From positions 1 through 44,606 of IMG/VR virus record IMGVR_UViG_3300023239_000238: 44,606 nt of DNA; one strand, given 5' to 3'. Shown piece after piece: positions 38,086 through 44,606 of this stretch; the stretch's first letter is position 1, and each line of letters starts with the position of its first letter. Below the pieces are notes generated by a model. The model worked only from the letters and a program-made list of their open reading frames with translations, searched no databases and had not been told where the DNA came from. This DNA comes from a virus. Position numbers and translations under genes: made by a program.

Positions 38086-38978
38086 AGATATTCCAATACT
38101 GCTTTTGCTATTTTGTCTGCATCAAACAGACGGCTACAACGGAAGTCTTCGGGTCCGTGTATGCAATTGATTTGTCTTACTGGTTTGGGTTGTAGTTCAT
38201 TACAACCAACACAATCAATTTCACTTTTGATTGCGGTTACTTCTTTATCCCTGGGTGCTACACGCTCCGGCAGCAAGTGTGTGTGCAGACTGACCATTTT
38301 GGTTTTACTTGCAGACGCTATGTGATATGGCCCACTGTCAATGCCTACAAAACAATCAGCACCATCCATCAACAGTTTGGTTTGCTGTAGATTTAGTTTC
38401 CCTCTTGCATCCACAAACAATGGGTGATCAACCGTGCCATCCTGCTCACTGCCAACACATACAATTTTAAAGTCTACACGTTCAGTAAACAACTTTTCAA
38501 ATACTGCATACCAAGTTTCCCAAGCCATGTTTTTCATTGCCCAGTGCCACTGTCTTATGTGTATGCAGATGTACTTGTCTAGTTCATTGTCTGTCACGAA
38601 CTGCTCAACCACAGTGTGGTCTTTTTGGGTAGGATACAGTTCGGGTTGCATGTTTTCAATGTTGCTTATGTCATTGCCAAATGCACGATAGAAGTAACAA
38701 TCAACGTAGTGCATGTCTTTAGCTAATTCGTATGCATCATCTAGATCAATATACATGTCATACGTACTGGGGTCAGGCATTGCATTGGTATGATATAAAT
38801 GACTTAGATGAGGATTGTTGTTAAACACATCCAAGAACTCTGTGGCCATGTCAACGGTTGAGCGTGGGAAACGTTTACGCAACTCACGTATAACACCGGT
38901 GGCCATAATAGCATCACCTAGTGCGGCTCTGCGTCTTACCAGTATGCGTGTTTCAGGGTACTCAAGCGGTTTTTTCAT
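38082..38978 (-). CDS. ADP-heptose-type (GT9) glycosyltransferase
   Basis: This 298-aa GT9-like protein has the N-terminal GDAIMATGVIRELRKRFP loop and the C-terminal FVGIDSGPYHIASASKTKMVSL (the family's D-x-G-P-x-H-x-A-x-A block). CVGCN...C near residues 254-275 adds Cys, possibly a metal site. It should transfer heptose or a similar sugar to the lipopolysaccharide core. It overlaps the paralogue-B gene by 17 nt. It is next to a short GT9-like gene, so the two may act in sequence. Confidence 0.9.
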   Translation of the reverse strand: MKKPLEYPETRILVRRRAALGDAIMATGVIRELRKRFPRSTVDMATEFLDVFNNNPHLSHLYHTNAMPDPSTYDMYIDLDDAYELAKDMHYVDCYFYRAFGNDISNIENMQPELYPTQKDHTVVEQFVTDNELDKYICIHIRQWHWAMKNMAWETWYAVFEKLFTERVDFKIVCVGSEQDGTVDHPLFVDARGKLNLQQTKLLMDGADCFVGIDSGPYHIASASKTKMVSLHTHLLPERVAPRDKEVTAIKSEIDCVGCNELQPKPVRQINCIHGPEDFRCSRLFDADKIAKAVLEYL

Positions 38979-40095
38979 TGTTTAAAAAGTGATCTATAGA
39001 TTGATGAAGATTTTTGCCGAAGTCGTCGTTCCTATAGAGTTCAAAATTTTGTTCTATAAGTGGTTTGCAATCATTGTAGATTTCAGCAATTTCTTCTAGT
39101 GGTTTGTTTAAAAATTCTATTAGGCTTCGGCGAGCCGCGAGCAGTCTTTGCCATGGGTGTTCTATGTCATCATAACTGGTGTCGAATACATGATCAAATG
39201 TGTTGTATCCTTTATCTCGTAAGTACTTAACAGCGTTATGTCCGCCTACATAAAAGAATATTTGTTTGTATGCGATACTATTAAAAACTTTCTCGCTAAA
39301 GAATATCCCAGGACACTCGTAAAATGTTTCAACGGTTAGTCCAACAAAAGCTCTGAGATAAAATGCGGGATCTGTCTTTTCAACCTGATCAGTTGAATCT
39401 AGCGGAGGTAACGGTACACGATGTTGCATAAAAACACAGTCGTCAATGATATGCTCTCTATTTTCAACCTTGTGTGCTATGGTTTTTACATTCGTGTATT
39501 CATCTAGGTTTTCTTCGTCATTGTACTGTGTAATATCATGAGGTATGGCTGATTCTATGCACTTGTAATTAACAAGACTATCTTCGATAATGTTGTTTTT
39601 GTACAGACCTGCAAGCATATATCTTCTCCACAGGATGTCTTTGGTGCTGGCCCAATAGAGTTTTTTGTCTCTAGGGTAGTTTATGTCTTGTGCAACATCT
39701 CGCCCAGATTCTATAGACTGCTTGTCGAATATTAGATTCGAGAACTGCGAGAACTGACATATTCTGTACAACCCAAACTTTAGTTCTGGAATATTGCGAG
39801 ATACATTACTTAGTTTTCCGTTAATTACTATAATTTTGTTGGGTATGCATTCAGCCAATGAATTTAACGGGGCTACCCATCCGACGTTTTCATCCACACT
39901 CCATGCCATGGCATTGAGTATTATCAATGTGTCGGCTGTTAATGTAGGTATGTTACTAATACTAGCAGATAGTCTCGAAATAAAATCAGCAATCCTGCTG
40001 ACGTCCAGGACGTCAAATTCTAACATTAGGTAATCATCAACAGGCAGTTCAATATCTACTTCTAGAGCATTATATACAAATTTATAATTAGCCAT
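38962..40095 (-). CDS. glycosyltransferase-like protein, paralogue B
   Basis: This 377-aa protein matches paralogue A (35800) in its C-terminal part: FFSEKVFNSIAYKQIFFYVGG, then YLRDKGYNTFDHVFDTSYDDIEHPWQRL. The first ~200 residues are divergent and β/α with no known motif. Its place in the operon supports a sugar-transfer role. It overlaps its neighbours by 17 and 8 nt. Confidence 0.7.
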   Translation of the reverse strand: MANYKFVYNALEVDIELPVDDYLMLEFDVLDVSRIADFISRLSASISNIPTLTADTLIILNAMAWSVDENVGWVAPLNSLAECIPNKIIVINGKLSNVSRNIPELKFGLYRICQFSQFSNLIFDKQSIESGRDVAQDINYPRDKKLYWASTKDILWRRYMLAGLYKNNIIEDSLVNYKCIESAIPHDITQYNDEENLDEYTNVKTIAHKVENREHIIDDCVFMQHRVPLPPLDSTDQVEKTDPAFYLRAFVGLTVETFYECPGIFFSEKVFNSIAYKQIFFYVGGHNAVKYLRDKGYNTFDHVFDTSYDDIEHPWQRLLAARRSLIEFLNKPLEEIAEIYNDCKPLIEQNFELYRNDDFGKNLHQSIDHFLNNEKTA

Positions 40096-40435
40096 TTTTT
40101 ATTTCCCTTACTGGATCATCCAGCAACTTGGCCATATGATTCTTCATTTGTATTCTTAGGTTGTTGAAATCTCTTATCTCCAACGCCCTGCGTCCAATTT
40201 CTGCAAGGTCAACGTTATCCAACTTGCATTTTTTAAAGTCATCTTCCAAGTTCCAAATAGAACTGTGAAGATCTGCTAATGCAGTTAACCAGACTGATAT
40301 CTTTTCAAAGTCAAATTCTTTCAACTGTGCTGTATAGAAATCTAGTTCTTTTTGATTTGCGCCATCAGTCCGCTTGTGTTTGACCTGTGCTATTGTGTAT
40401 CTGTCTACCAGTTCAATCAATGGAAACTTATACAA
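40088..40435 (-). CDS. small helical protein of glycan clusters
   Basis: This 115-aa, all-helical protein (FPLIELVDRYTIAQVKHKR, then WLTALADLHSSIWNLEDDFK, then IGRRALEIRDFNNLRIQMKN) resembles the small helical proteins of unknown function that sit in bacterial polysaccharide operons. No catalytic motif is clear, though the Arg/Asp/Glu-rich helices suggest a binding role. It overlaps both neighbours by 8 nt. Confidence 0.75.
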   Translation of the reverse strand: MYKFPLIELVDRYTIAQVKHKRTDGANQKELDFYTAQLKEFDFEKISVWLTALADLHSSIWNLEDDFKKCKLDNVDLAEIGRRALEIRDFNNLRIQMKNHMAKLLDDPVREIKNG

Positions 40436-41639
40436 CTTTCACCTCGGGAAAATATCTAACAAACTTGTCGTTCGGATTGTTTCTTTTTGTTAGTATTCTT
40501 GCTTTGATCTCGTCAAAGAAGTTCCATGCAAGCGGTACAAACACAACCTTGTGATTATCTGTGATGTTTTCTAATAGACTGGTCATGCTGACTACACCAA
40601 TGTCTTTGCCTGGACTGTATGTGTTTTGTTTAAGTTTATTGTCGTCAATGATTGCATCCAGTGTTGTCTCGACATAGTTTAAAAAGGTATTACCTTTTGC
40701 AGCCGCACCGTAACCGATGGCAGTGTAACCTTGATCTTGTAAATCAGTAATTGCTTTATCATATTGTTGAGCAATCTGTTTAGCACGAGTAGCCCACACT
40801 GAGTATATGTCGGGGGTATACAGTTCTTTTTCAAGTTGTTTAAGATTGTGTATGTGCTGGGGTCTGGACTGGGTAGTACTAACAACAAATACATAACTGT
40901 TGCCATGCACTGGTGTTTTTACAACATCGCATAAAAACAAACCTGCACGTTCGCACAACTTTTGCATTGAGTTGATGTTGTAAAAGTTAACATGTTCGTG
41001 ATAGATTGTGTCAAACTCGCCATTCTGTACCATTTCACTTTGACTTGTCTGTATAAACACATAGCCGGTGTCTTTAATCAATGGCTTAAGCAACTTTAAA
41101 TATTCGTCAGGATTGGGGTTATGTGCAAATGCATTTTGTGCTACAACAATATCAAATTTATTATTGCCGATCTGGTCAACTGCATGCTGATCCCAAAAAC
41201 CACAAATCATATCGTCTACTACACTGCTGTTGGTTGCATATAAGTTTTCTGCTGGGTCCACACCAAATGTTCTGTAGCCTGTTGCGCTGTACATGCTTAA
41301 TTGTGTACCGTCATTGCAACCAATGTCCAACACATTACCACGGGCTTTGCCCACATACTCCTGCGTCCACGCACTAAACCAACGCATGTATTCTACATAG
41401 GTTTGGCTAGTGCCGCTTACGTATGCGTAGTCTTTGTATATGATTTCTGGATCAACCACATCTGTTAACTGTAGATGGTAGCAATCAGTGCATCTGTTAA
41501 CTGCTAGTGGATACAGTTCGTTTTGTCCAGGTTGCTTTAAAAAATTGTTTGCTAGTGGTTGCAATCCCAGATCTAGTGTTAACTCTAAGTTGTCACTACC
41601 ACATGCAAGACACTCTGTGAGTGGTGTGCAGTTTTGCAT
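40428..41639 (-). CDS. sugar C-methyltransferase
   Basis: This 403-aa protein has the three-part plan of C-methyltransferases acting on dTDP-sugars. The N-terminal zinc-binding segment CLACG...CTDCYHLQL (residues 10-57) is followed by a SAM domain with motif I VLDIGCNDG (near residue 103) and the conserved YHEHVNFYN. A C-terminal Rossmann-like domain carries IGYGAAAKGNTFLN. The substrate is probably the 4-keto sugar made by the RmlB-like enzyme downstream in the pathway. It lies 1 nt after the transferase-like gene at 41641. Confidence 0.92.
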   Translation of the reverse strand: MQNCTPLTECLACGSDNLELTLDLGLQPLANNFLKQPGQNELYPLAVNRCTDCYHLQLTDVVDPEIIYKDYAYVSGTSQTYVEYMRWFSAWTQEYVGKARGNVLDIGCNDGTQLSMYSATGYRTFGVDPAENLYATNSSVVDDMICGFWDQHAVDQIGNNKFDIVVAQNAFAHNPNPDEYLKLLKPLIKDTGYVFIQTSQSEMVQNGEFDTIYHEHVNFYNINSMQKLCERAGLFLCDVVKTPVHGNSYVFVVSTTQSRPQHIHNLKQLEKELYTPDIYSVWATRAKQIAQQYDKAITDLQDQGYTAIGYGAAAKGNTFLNYVETTLDAIIDDNKLKQNTYSPGKDIGVVSMTSLLENITDNHKVVFVPLAWNFFDEIKARILTKRNNPNDKFVRYFPEVKVV

Positions 41640-41640
41640 T

Positions 41641-42360
41641 TTAGTTTTGTATAGGTTGTCCGTTTGGTGCTATACTTCCTTCTACACCAAGTACGGGAAT
41701 TTCGGTGACTAAGTCAGCTGGCAAGAACTTGTACAACACATGCTCTATGTCTGCATACCCACCATCTGTTACTCTTTGTGCCATGTAATTCAAACTATCT
41801 TCGTATACCTTGACAATACGCTCTGTAATGTCAGCAGGCCAACTCCAAAGCCTAGCCATGTACTGCAAATCAATTCCAGTTACCCCTGGCGGAAATTGAC
41901 TCTTGTATTTTTCGCCAATGATAATCCTGTCTGCATATTCTTCGTACAGTGGCAAACTCTCATTGAACTTTCCATTTAGAATATAGCGACCTGACATTTT
42001 GTGAATCCTATCACAACCGTCAAAGTCGCCGTCATCTAAACATAGGCGGAGTGTTTTACCAAAACACAATATCTCAGTACTGTTTTTTACAATATCCCAG
42101 TTATCAGTACCTTGATAAATCGCTTGGACTTCGGCGTCCTCACTGTAATCAATCAGTAAGTCTGAACGTTCTTCTAACAGGTCACTCTGGGAATCTGTTA
42201 GTGGTGTTCCGGTACACTCCATTACTATGATCTTTGCATCCGGGACCCAACTCTTAATAGTGCTGAGTGTGGTGATCGTTTGCTGTAGCCTAGCCGCCGG
42301 ACTATATACACCAAACTTCGAATTTACTGCACTTGTTACTACGAAACAATGTTTTATCAT
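41641..42360 (-). CDS. glycosyltransferase-like protein (unassigned family)
   Basis: This 239-aa protein has a GT-A-like flow: WVPDAKIIVMECTG at the N-terminal strand, a DGDFDG and the KMSGRYILN block that often marks a nucleotide-sugar-binding region. A clear DxD metal site is uncertain; LDDGDFDG is the best candidate. No family can be named. It sits between the dehydratase and the methyltransferase, overlapping the former by 4 nt. Confidence 0.68.
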   Translation of the reverse strand: MIKHCFVVTSAVNSKFGVYSPAARLQQTITTLSTIKSWVPDAKIIVMECTGTPLTDSQSDLLEERSDLLIDYSEDAEVQAIYQGTDNWDIVKNSTEILCFGKTLRLCLDDGDFDGCDRIHKMSGRYILNGKFNESLPLYEEYADRIIIGEKYKSQFPPGVTGIDLQYMARLWSWPADITERIVKVYEDSLNYMAQRVTDGGYADIEHVLYKFLPADLVTEIPVLGVEGSIAPNGQPIQN

Positions 42361-43391
42361 TTACGCAACCATCTGTTGTTTTCTAGCGTCCAGTGGACCA
42401 CTTGTTTTATACGTTCGCTTAGTTTAATTTTTGGCTCCCAGCCCAGTGATGCCAACAAACTACCGTCCAATGCATAACGCATGTCATGTCCCGGACGACT
42501 TGTGTGGAAGTCTGTCATTTCGTAGTTGAGTGGCTTACCTACTGCTTCAGCAATCCATTGTGCCAACTGTAAGTTGTCAACTTCTTCTGTGCCTACCAAG
42601 TTGAACTTAGGACAGTGTGCATGTCCATAGTCTCCTGTGTGTACATAATCTTTAAGACCAAGAATATGCATTAGTCCATCAGCAACGTCCTTGGCATGAA
42701 TGTACATTCTAGAGCCAGCAACTGTACGTGAAGGATCTGAATGAATTACAACCTTGTTGCCGTCACGCACGTTCTGTATGGTCATTGGAATGAACTTCTC
42801 AGGATGTTGTCGCTCACCAAACACGTTCATAGTGTGTGTAACAGTGATTGGCATCTTGTAAGTATTCTCATAGGCTACACAAAACTCTTCAGCGGCTGCT
42901 TTTGATGCACTGTATGGATTGGTACTGTTATACCTGTCATACTCTTTGTATGCTACACCCGGAGGTGCTATACCGTATATCTCATCTGTGCTAAAGTAAA
43001 CAAACTGCTCAAGATCGGGCAAGTGTTTCCTTGCGTAGTCTAGCATGTTTACGGTGCCAACAACATTGTCTTGCACAAATTCCATTGGGTATGTGATACT
43101 GCGATCTACATGACTGCCCGCGGCAAGATGTAGCACAATATCTATGTGTCCAATGTCCTGTATAATTTGGCTGTTGACTTCTGCTTTGAGATCATGAAAG
43201 ATAACTCTCATGCGATGAGCTACTTCTTTAGGATCATGCTCCTGTAGTACATCCCATAAACGGTTTAGGTTACCCGAAATATCTAGTCTGTCAAGACTTA
43301 CAATATTCCAGTCTGTTTCTCGAAGGATCTTATCTATTACGTGATGCGCAATAAAGCCCGCACCGCCAGTAATCAATACTGTCTTTGACAT
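42357..43391 (-). CDS. RmlB-like NAD-dependent sugar 4,6-dehydratase
   Basis: This 344-aa extended SDR has GGAGFIAHHVIDK (NAD-binding), STDEIYG (the dehydratase catalytic Asp-Glu pair next to Thr) and YSASK (catalytic Tyr-Lys). It resembles dTDP-glucose 4,6-dehydratase, which makes the 4-keto-6-deoxy sugar used by the methyltransferase. GDP-mannose dehydratase is a second possibility. It opens the glycan operon behind the GATAAATA box at 43419, with a GGAG ribosome site. Confidence 0.94.
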   Translation of the reverse strand: MSKTVLITGGAGFIAHHVIDKILRETDWNIVSLDRLDISGNLNRLWDVLQEHDPKEVAHRMRVIFHDLKAEVNSQIIQDIGHIDIVLHLAAGSHVDRSITYPMEFVQDNVVGTVNMLDYARKHLPDLEQFVYFSTDEIYGIAPPGVAYKEYDRYNSTNPYSASKAAAEEFCVAYENTYKMPITVTHTMNVFGERQHPEKFIPMTIQNVRDGNKVVIHSDPSRTVAGSRMYIHAKDVADGLMHILGLKDYVHTGDYGHAHCPKFNLVGTEEVDNLQLAQWIAEAVGKPLNYEMTDFHTSRPGHDMRYALDGSLLASLGWEPKIKLSERIKQVVHWTLENNRWLRK

Positions 43392-43418
43392 ATAACTCCA
43401 GTGTTGTTTGAATAAATC

Positions 43419-43426
43419 TATTTATC
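43419..43426 (-). promoter_or_regulatory. late-type box GATAAATA before the glycan operon
   Basis: This minus-orientation box lies 28 nt before the dehydratase ATG, and is one base off the perfect late box. The nine-gene glycan operon from 43391 to 35800 has no other visible promoter. Confidence 0.5.
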
Positions 43427-43434
43427 GGTGTGTA

Positions 43435-43593
43435 TTAGTCGCTTGCTGAAACCTTGGGATTAATAAAACGCTTCACACAGGTCATAACTTTACGAGGTGT
43501 GTCAAAAACATATTCGTGTGTTTCACCATCTTCTGTAGTAACTGAAACAACATAACCATTTGCTACTTTGCGTACATCGATGTTTTCAAACAT
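43435..43593 (-). CDS. small early protein (52 aa)
   Basis: This 52-aa frame starts at the ATG at 43593 with an AGAGG ribosome site and ends at the TAA at 43435-43437. It begins MFENIDVRKVANGYVVSV and carries EYVFDTPRKVM and VKRFINPKV, a strand-turn-strand and basic-tail pattern. The strong promoter at 43625-43653 drives it, so it is an early gene. No function is known. Confidence 0.75.
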   Translation of the reverse strand: MFENIDVRKVANGYVVSVTTEDGETHEYVFDTPRKVMTCVKRFINPKVSASD

Positions 43594-43624
43594 ATTAGTG
43601 CCTCTTTTAGTTGATTAGATGTTA

Positions 43625-43653
43625 ATTATAGGCTCTTTAGGGCACGTTGTCAA
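43625..43653 (-). promoter_or_regulatory. sigma-70 early promoter of the 52-aa gene
   Basis: The -35 box TTGACA (43648-43653) and -10 box TATAAT (43625-43630) are 17 nt apart. The -35 box overlaps the end of the UGDH-like gene. Confidence 0.85.
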
Positions 43654-44381
43654 GTGTTTTTTAACGTTTCGTTGTACCGCACAGCTTCTGCTACTATAGT
43701 TGCGTCTGGATGCTCGTATATTAATGCTTGGGTATCTTTAGGGAAGCAGGCTCCGCCAAAGCCACGTTCTTGTGTGACCCAACTGTGGCTGTCGCCAATC
43801 CTTGCATCTTCTGTTACGAACTTTCTAACATCTTCAAACCTAACACCCTGCTTTTGGCATATATCATACACTTGATTAAAGAATGCAACCTTGGTTGCTA
43901 GGAAAGCATTTTTAAGGTATTTGGTCAGTACCAGTGTGGGTATATCACTTTTAACAATGTATGCCTTGGCAAAGTGCCTGAAGAATACCATCTCCCAAAA
44001 GTCAACACTGCCGCCACCTATATAGATGTGTGTTTGACCAGCATAGTCCGCATCTGCTGTTTCAGCACGTAAGAACTCTGGATTAAATGTAACGTTCCAG
44101 TCTACCAGCTGATCCAGACCAGTTTGATCTATTGTGCTTTTGACCAGTATGGGTATTTGTCTGTCGTACTGTTTGACTACACTGCTGACTATTGAGAAAT
44201 CGCAACTGCCTTCTACGTTTTCTGGTGTAGGTACGCACACAATAACACCATCTGGATCTTTGTCTGTGCAGGTTTCTAGTTCAGGGTGTAGTGGATCAAA
44301 AATAGTAAAACTATCTCGTTCAGCAAACTTGTTTACTACAGCTCTACCAACGTATCCGTATCCGTGTAAATGAAAGTGCAT
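43650..44381 (-). CDS. truncated UDP-glucose/GDP-mannose dehydrogenase-like protein
   Basis: This 243-aa protein has the NAD-binding HGYGYVGRAV (6-15), VCVPTP, NPEFLRA (100-106), KYLKNAF (154-160) and the catalytic-Cys motif GFGGACFPKD (Cys212). The C-terminal UDP-binding domain of full-length enzymes (390-430 aa) is missing. It could work as a shorter dimeric enzyme of reduced type or be a relic. It starts the last early transcript behind 44426-44454 and has a TTGGAG site. Confidence 0.88.
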   Translation of the reverse strand: MHFHLHGYGYVGRAVVNKFAERDSFTIFDPLHPELETCTDKDPDGVIVCVPTPENVEGSCDFSIVSSVVKQYDRQIPILVKSTIDQTGLDQLVDWNVTFNPEFLRAETADADYAGQTHIYIGGGSVDFWEMVFFRHFAKAYIVKSDIPTLVLTKYLKNAFLATKVAFFNQVYDICQKQGVRFEDVRKFVTEDARIGDSHSWVTQERGFGGACFPKDTQALIYEHPDATIVAEAVRYNETLKNT

Positions 44382-44396
44382 AAAAACTCCAAAATA

Positions 44397-44425
44397 AAAG
44401 GGGTAGTAACAATTACCACCCCTTT
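44397..44425 (-). terminator. intrinsic terminator after the OMP-like gene
   Basis: A 13-bp stem (AAAGGGGTGGTAA pairs with TTACTACCCCTTT, one G-U) with a 3-nt loop is followed by a T-rich run on the minus strand. It lies between the UGDH-like promoter and gene. Confidence 0.85.
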
Positions 44426-44454
44426 ATTATACTTAATTAACTGTTAAATGTCAA
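44426..44454 (-). promoter_or_regulatory. sigma-70 promoter of the UGDH-like gene, overlapping the terminator
   Basis: The -35 box TTGACA (44449-44454) and -10 box TATAAT (44426-44431) are 17 nt apart. The start falls near 44419, inside the 5' arm of the terminator stem, so new transcripts cannot form the full hairpin. Confidence 0.85.
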
Positions 44455-44606
44455 TTAGAATTTAACTGCTAACCTAGTGCCAAGAATCATGTGTGTTTTA
44501 GCCCAGTCACCATCTTCACCTGCTGTTAAGTACTCAACATATGGTGTAAGTTTAACTGAACTGTTTTCGTCTGAATCTAATGTCCAGTCGTAACCAGCTT
44601 GCCATT
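44455..44606 (-). CDS. outer-membrane-barrel-like protein, C-terminal part
   Basis: Only the last ~50 residues are in the window. They read YDWTLDSDENSSVKLTPYVEYL, then WAKTHMILGTRLAVKF and a stop. The alternating hydrophobic strands and a final Phe are the mark of outer-membrane β-barrel C-termini recognised by BamA. The protein would be a phage-encoded porin or adhesin-like barrel, but the family cannot be told from this piece. The terminator at 44397-44425 ends its transcript. Confidence 0.6.
   Translation of the reverse strand, partial: WQAGYDWTLDSDENSSVKLTPYVEYLTAGEDGDWAKTHMILGTRLAVKF

Noticed and set aside
1-44606. Cyanophage identity
   Set aside because: No photosystem, high-light, phycobilin or pentose-phosphate genes are seen in 44 kb; T4-like features alone do not require a cyanobacterial host.
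1-44606. tRNA genes
   Set aside because: No cloverleaf with a GTTC-type T-loop and matching stems was noticed in the few intergenic gaps. A tRNAscan-SE run would settle it.
1-44606. T4 MotA-type middle promoters
   Set aside because: No convincing TGCTTA-type MotA box about 30 nt upstream of starts was seen; early promoters carry normal -35 boxes instead.

Overview
This window is a stretch of a T4-like marine myovirus genome. The evidence is a T4-type replication set (helicase gp41, primase gp61, UvsW helicase and a probable gp62 clamp-loader subunit), phage class Ia ribonucleotide reductase with glutaredoxin, tail-spike and PAAR proteins, and repeated TATAAATA-type late promoters. No photosystem, phycobilin or carbon-metabolism genes of cyanophages are visible. 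A heterotrophic Gram-negative marine host is therefore more likely, but the host cannot be named from the sequence. Almost every gene reads on the minus strand, that is right to left. The two exceptions are the PAAR gene (1626) and a small gene at 24838, each preceded by a late promoter.

Layout. 1-2.5 kb: a small hypothetical gene, a secreted c-type cytochrome, a membrane-anchored SleB-type lysin, the PAAR spike tip, a small conserved protein and glutaredoxin. 2.6-7.2 kb: a GIY-YIG homing-type endonuclease translationally coupled to nrdB, then nrdA. 7.2-9.0 kb: a hypothetical gene and a beta-helix tail spike. 9.0-12.0 kb: a PD-(D/E)XK nuclease, an SGNH-like protein and a B12-type radical SAM protein. 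12.1-18.9 kb: late, probably virion-associated genes, including three tandem paralogues with their own promoters and terminators, and a 615-aa protein that appears to join a Pol-beta nucleotidyltransferase to a KWDG ligase-like domain. 18.9-23.8 kb: gp41 and gp61 with an SDR and a radical SAM/SPASM-like gene between them, then a fatty-acid desaturase. 23.8-25.2 kb: tail proteins. 25.2-33.3 kb: a gap-free operon with a miniature DnaE-like polymerase palm, a zinc-finger protein, two SGNH-like proteins, gp62-like, a PIG-L deacetylase, a PRMT-like methyltransferase and UvsW. 33.4-35.8 kb: early genes (AAA+ ATPase and four small proteins) behind strong sigma-70 promoters. 35.8-44.4 kb: a surface-glycan cluster (RmlB-like dehydratase, truncated UDP-glucose dehydrogenase-like protein, C-methyltransferase, heptosyltransferase-like and other transferases, cupin). 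The right edge holds the C-terminus of an outer-membrane-barrel-like protein.

How the parts work together. RNR and glutaredoxin supply dNTPs; gp41, gp61, UvsW and gp62 replicate and remodel DNA; late promoters drive virion and lysis genes. The glycan genes, PIG-L, desaturase and OMP-like gene point to remodelling of the host envelope during infection, although virion glycosylation is an alternative.

The most unusual points are: (i) several genes without a ribosome site have a promoter placed so that transcription should start at or next to the ATG, suggesting leaderless mRNAs; (ii) a roughly 190-aa DnaE-like palm that keeps the Asp motifs; (iii) the Pol-beta/KWDG fusion; (iv) a promoter set against a terminator at 44.4 kb so that initiation removes the terminator's 5' arm; (v) a conserved element in the spacer of three early promoters.
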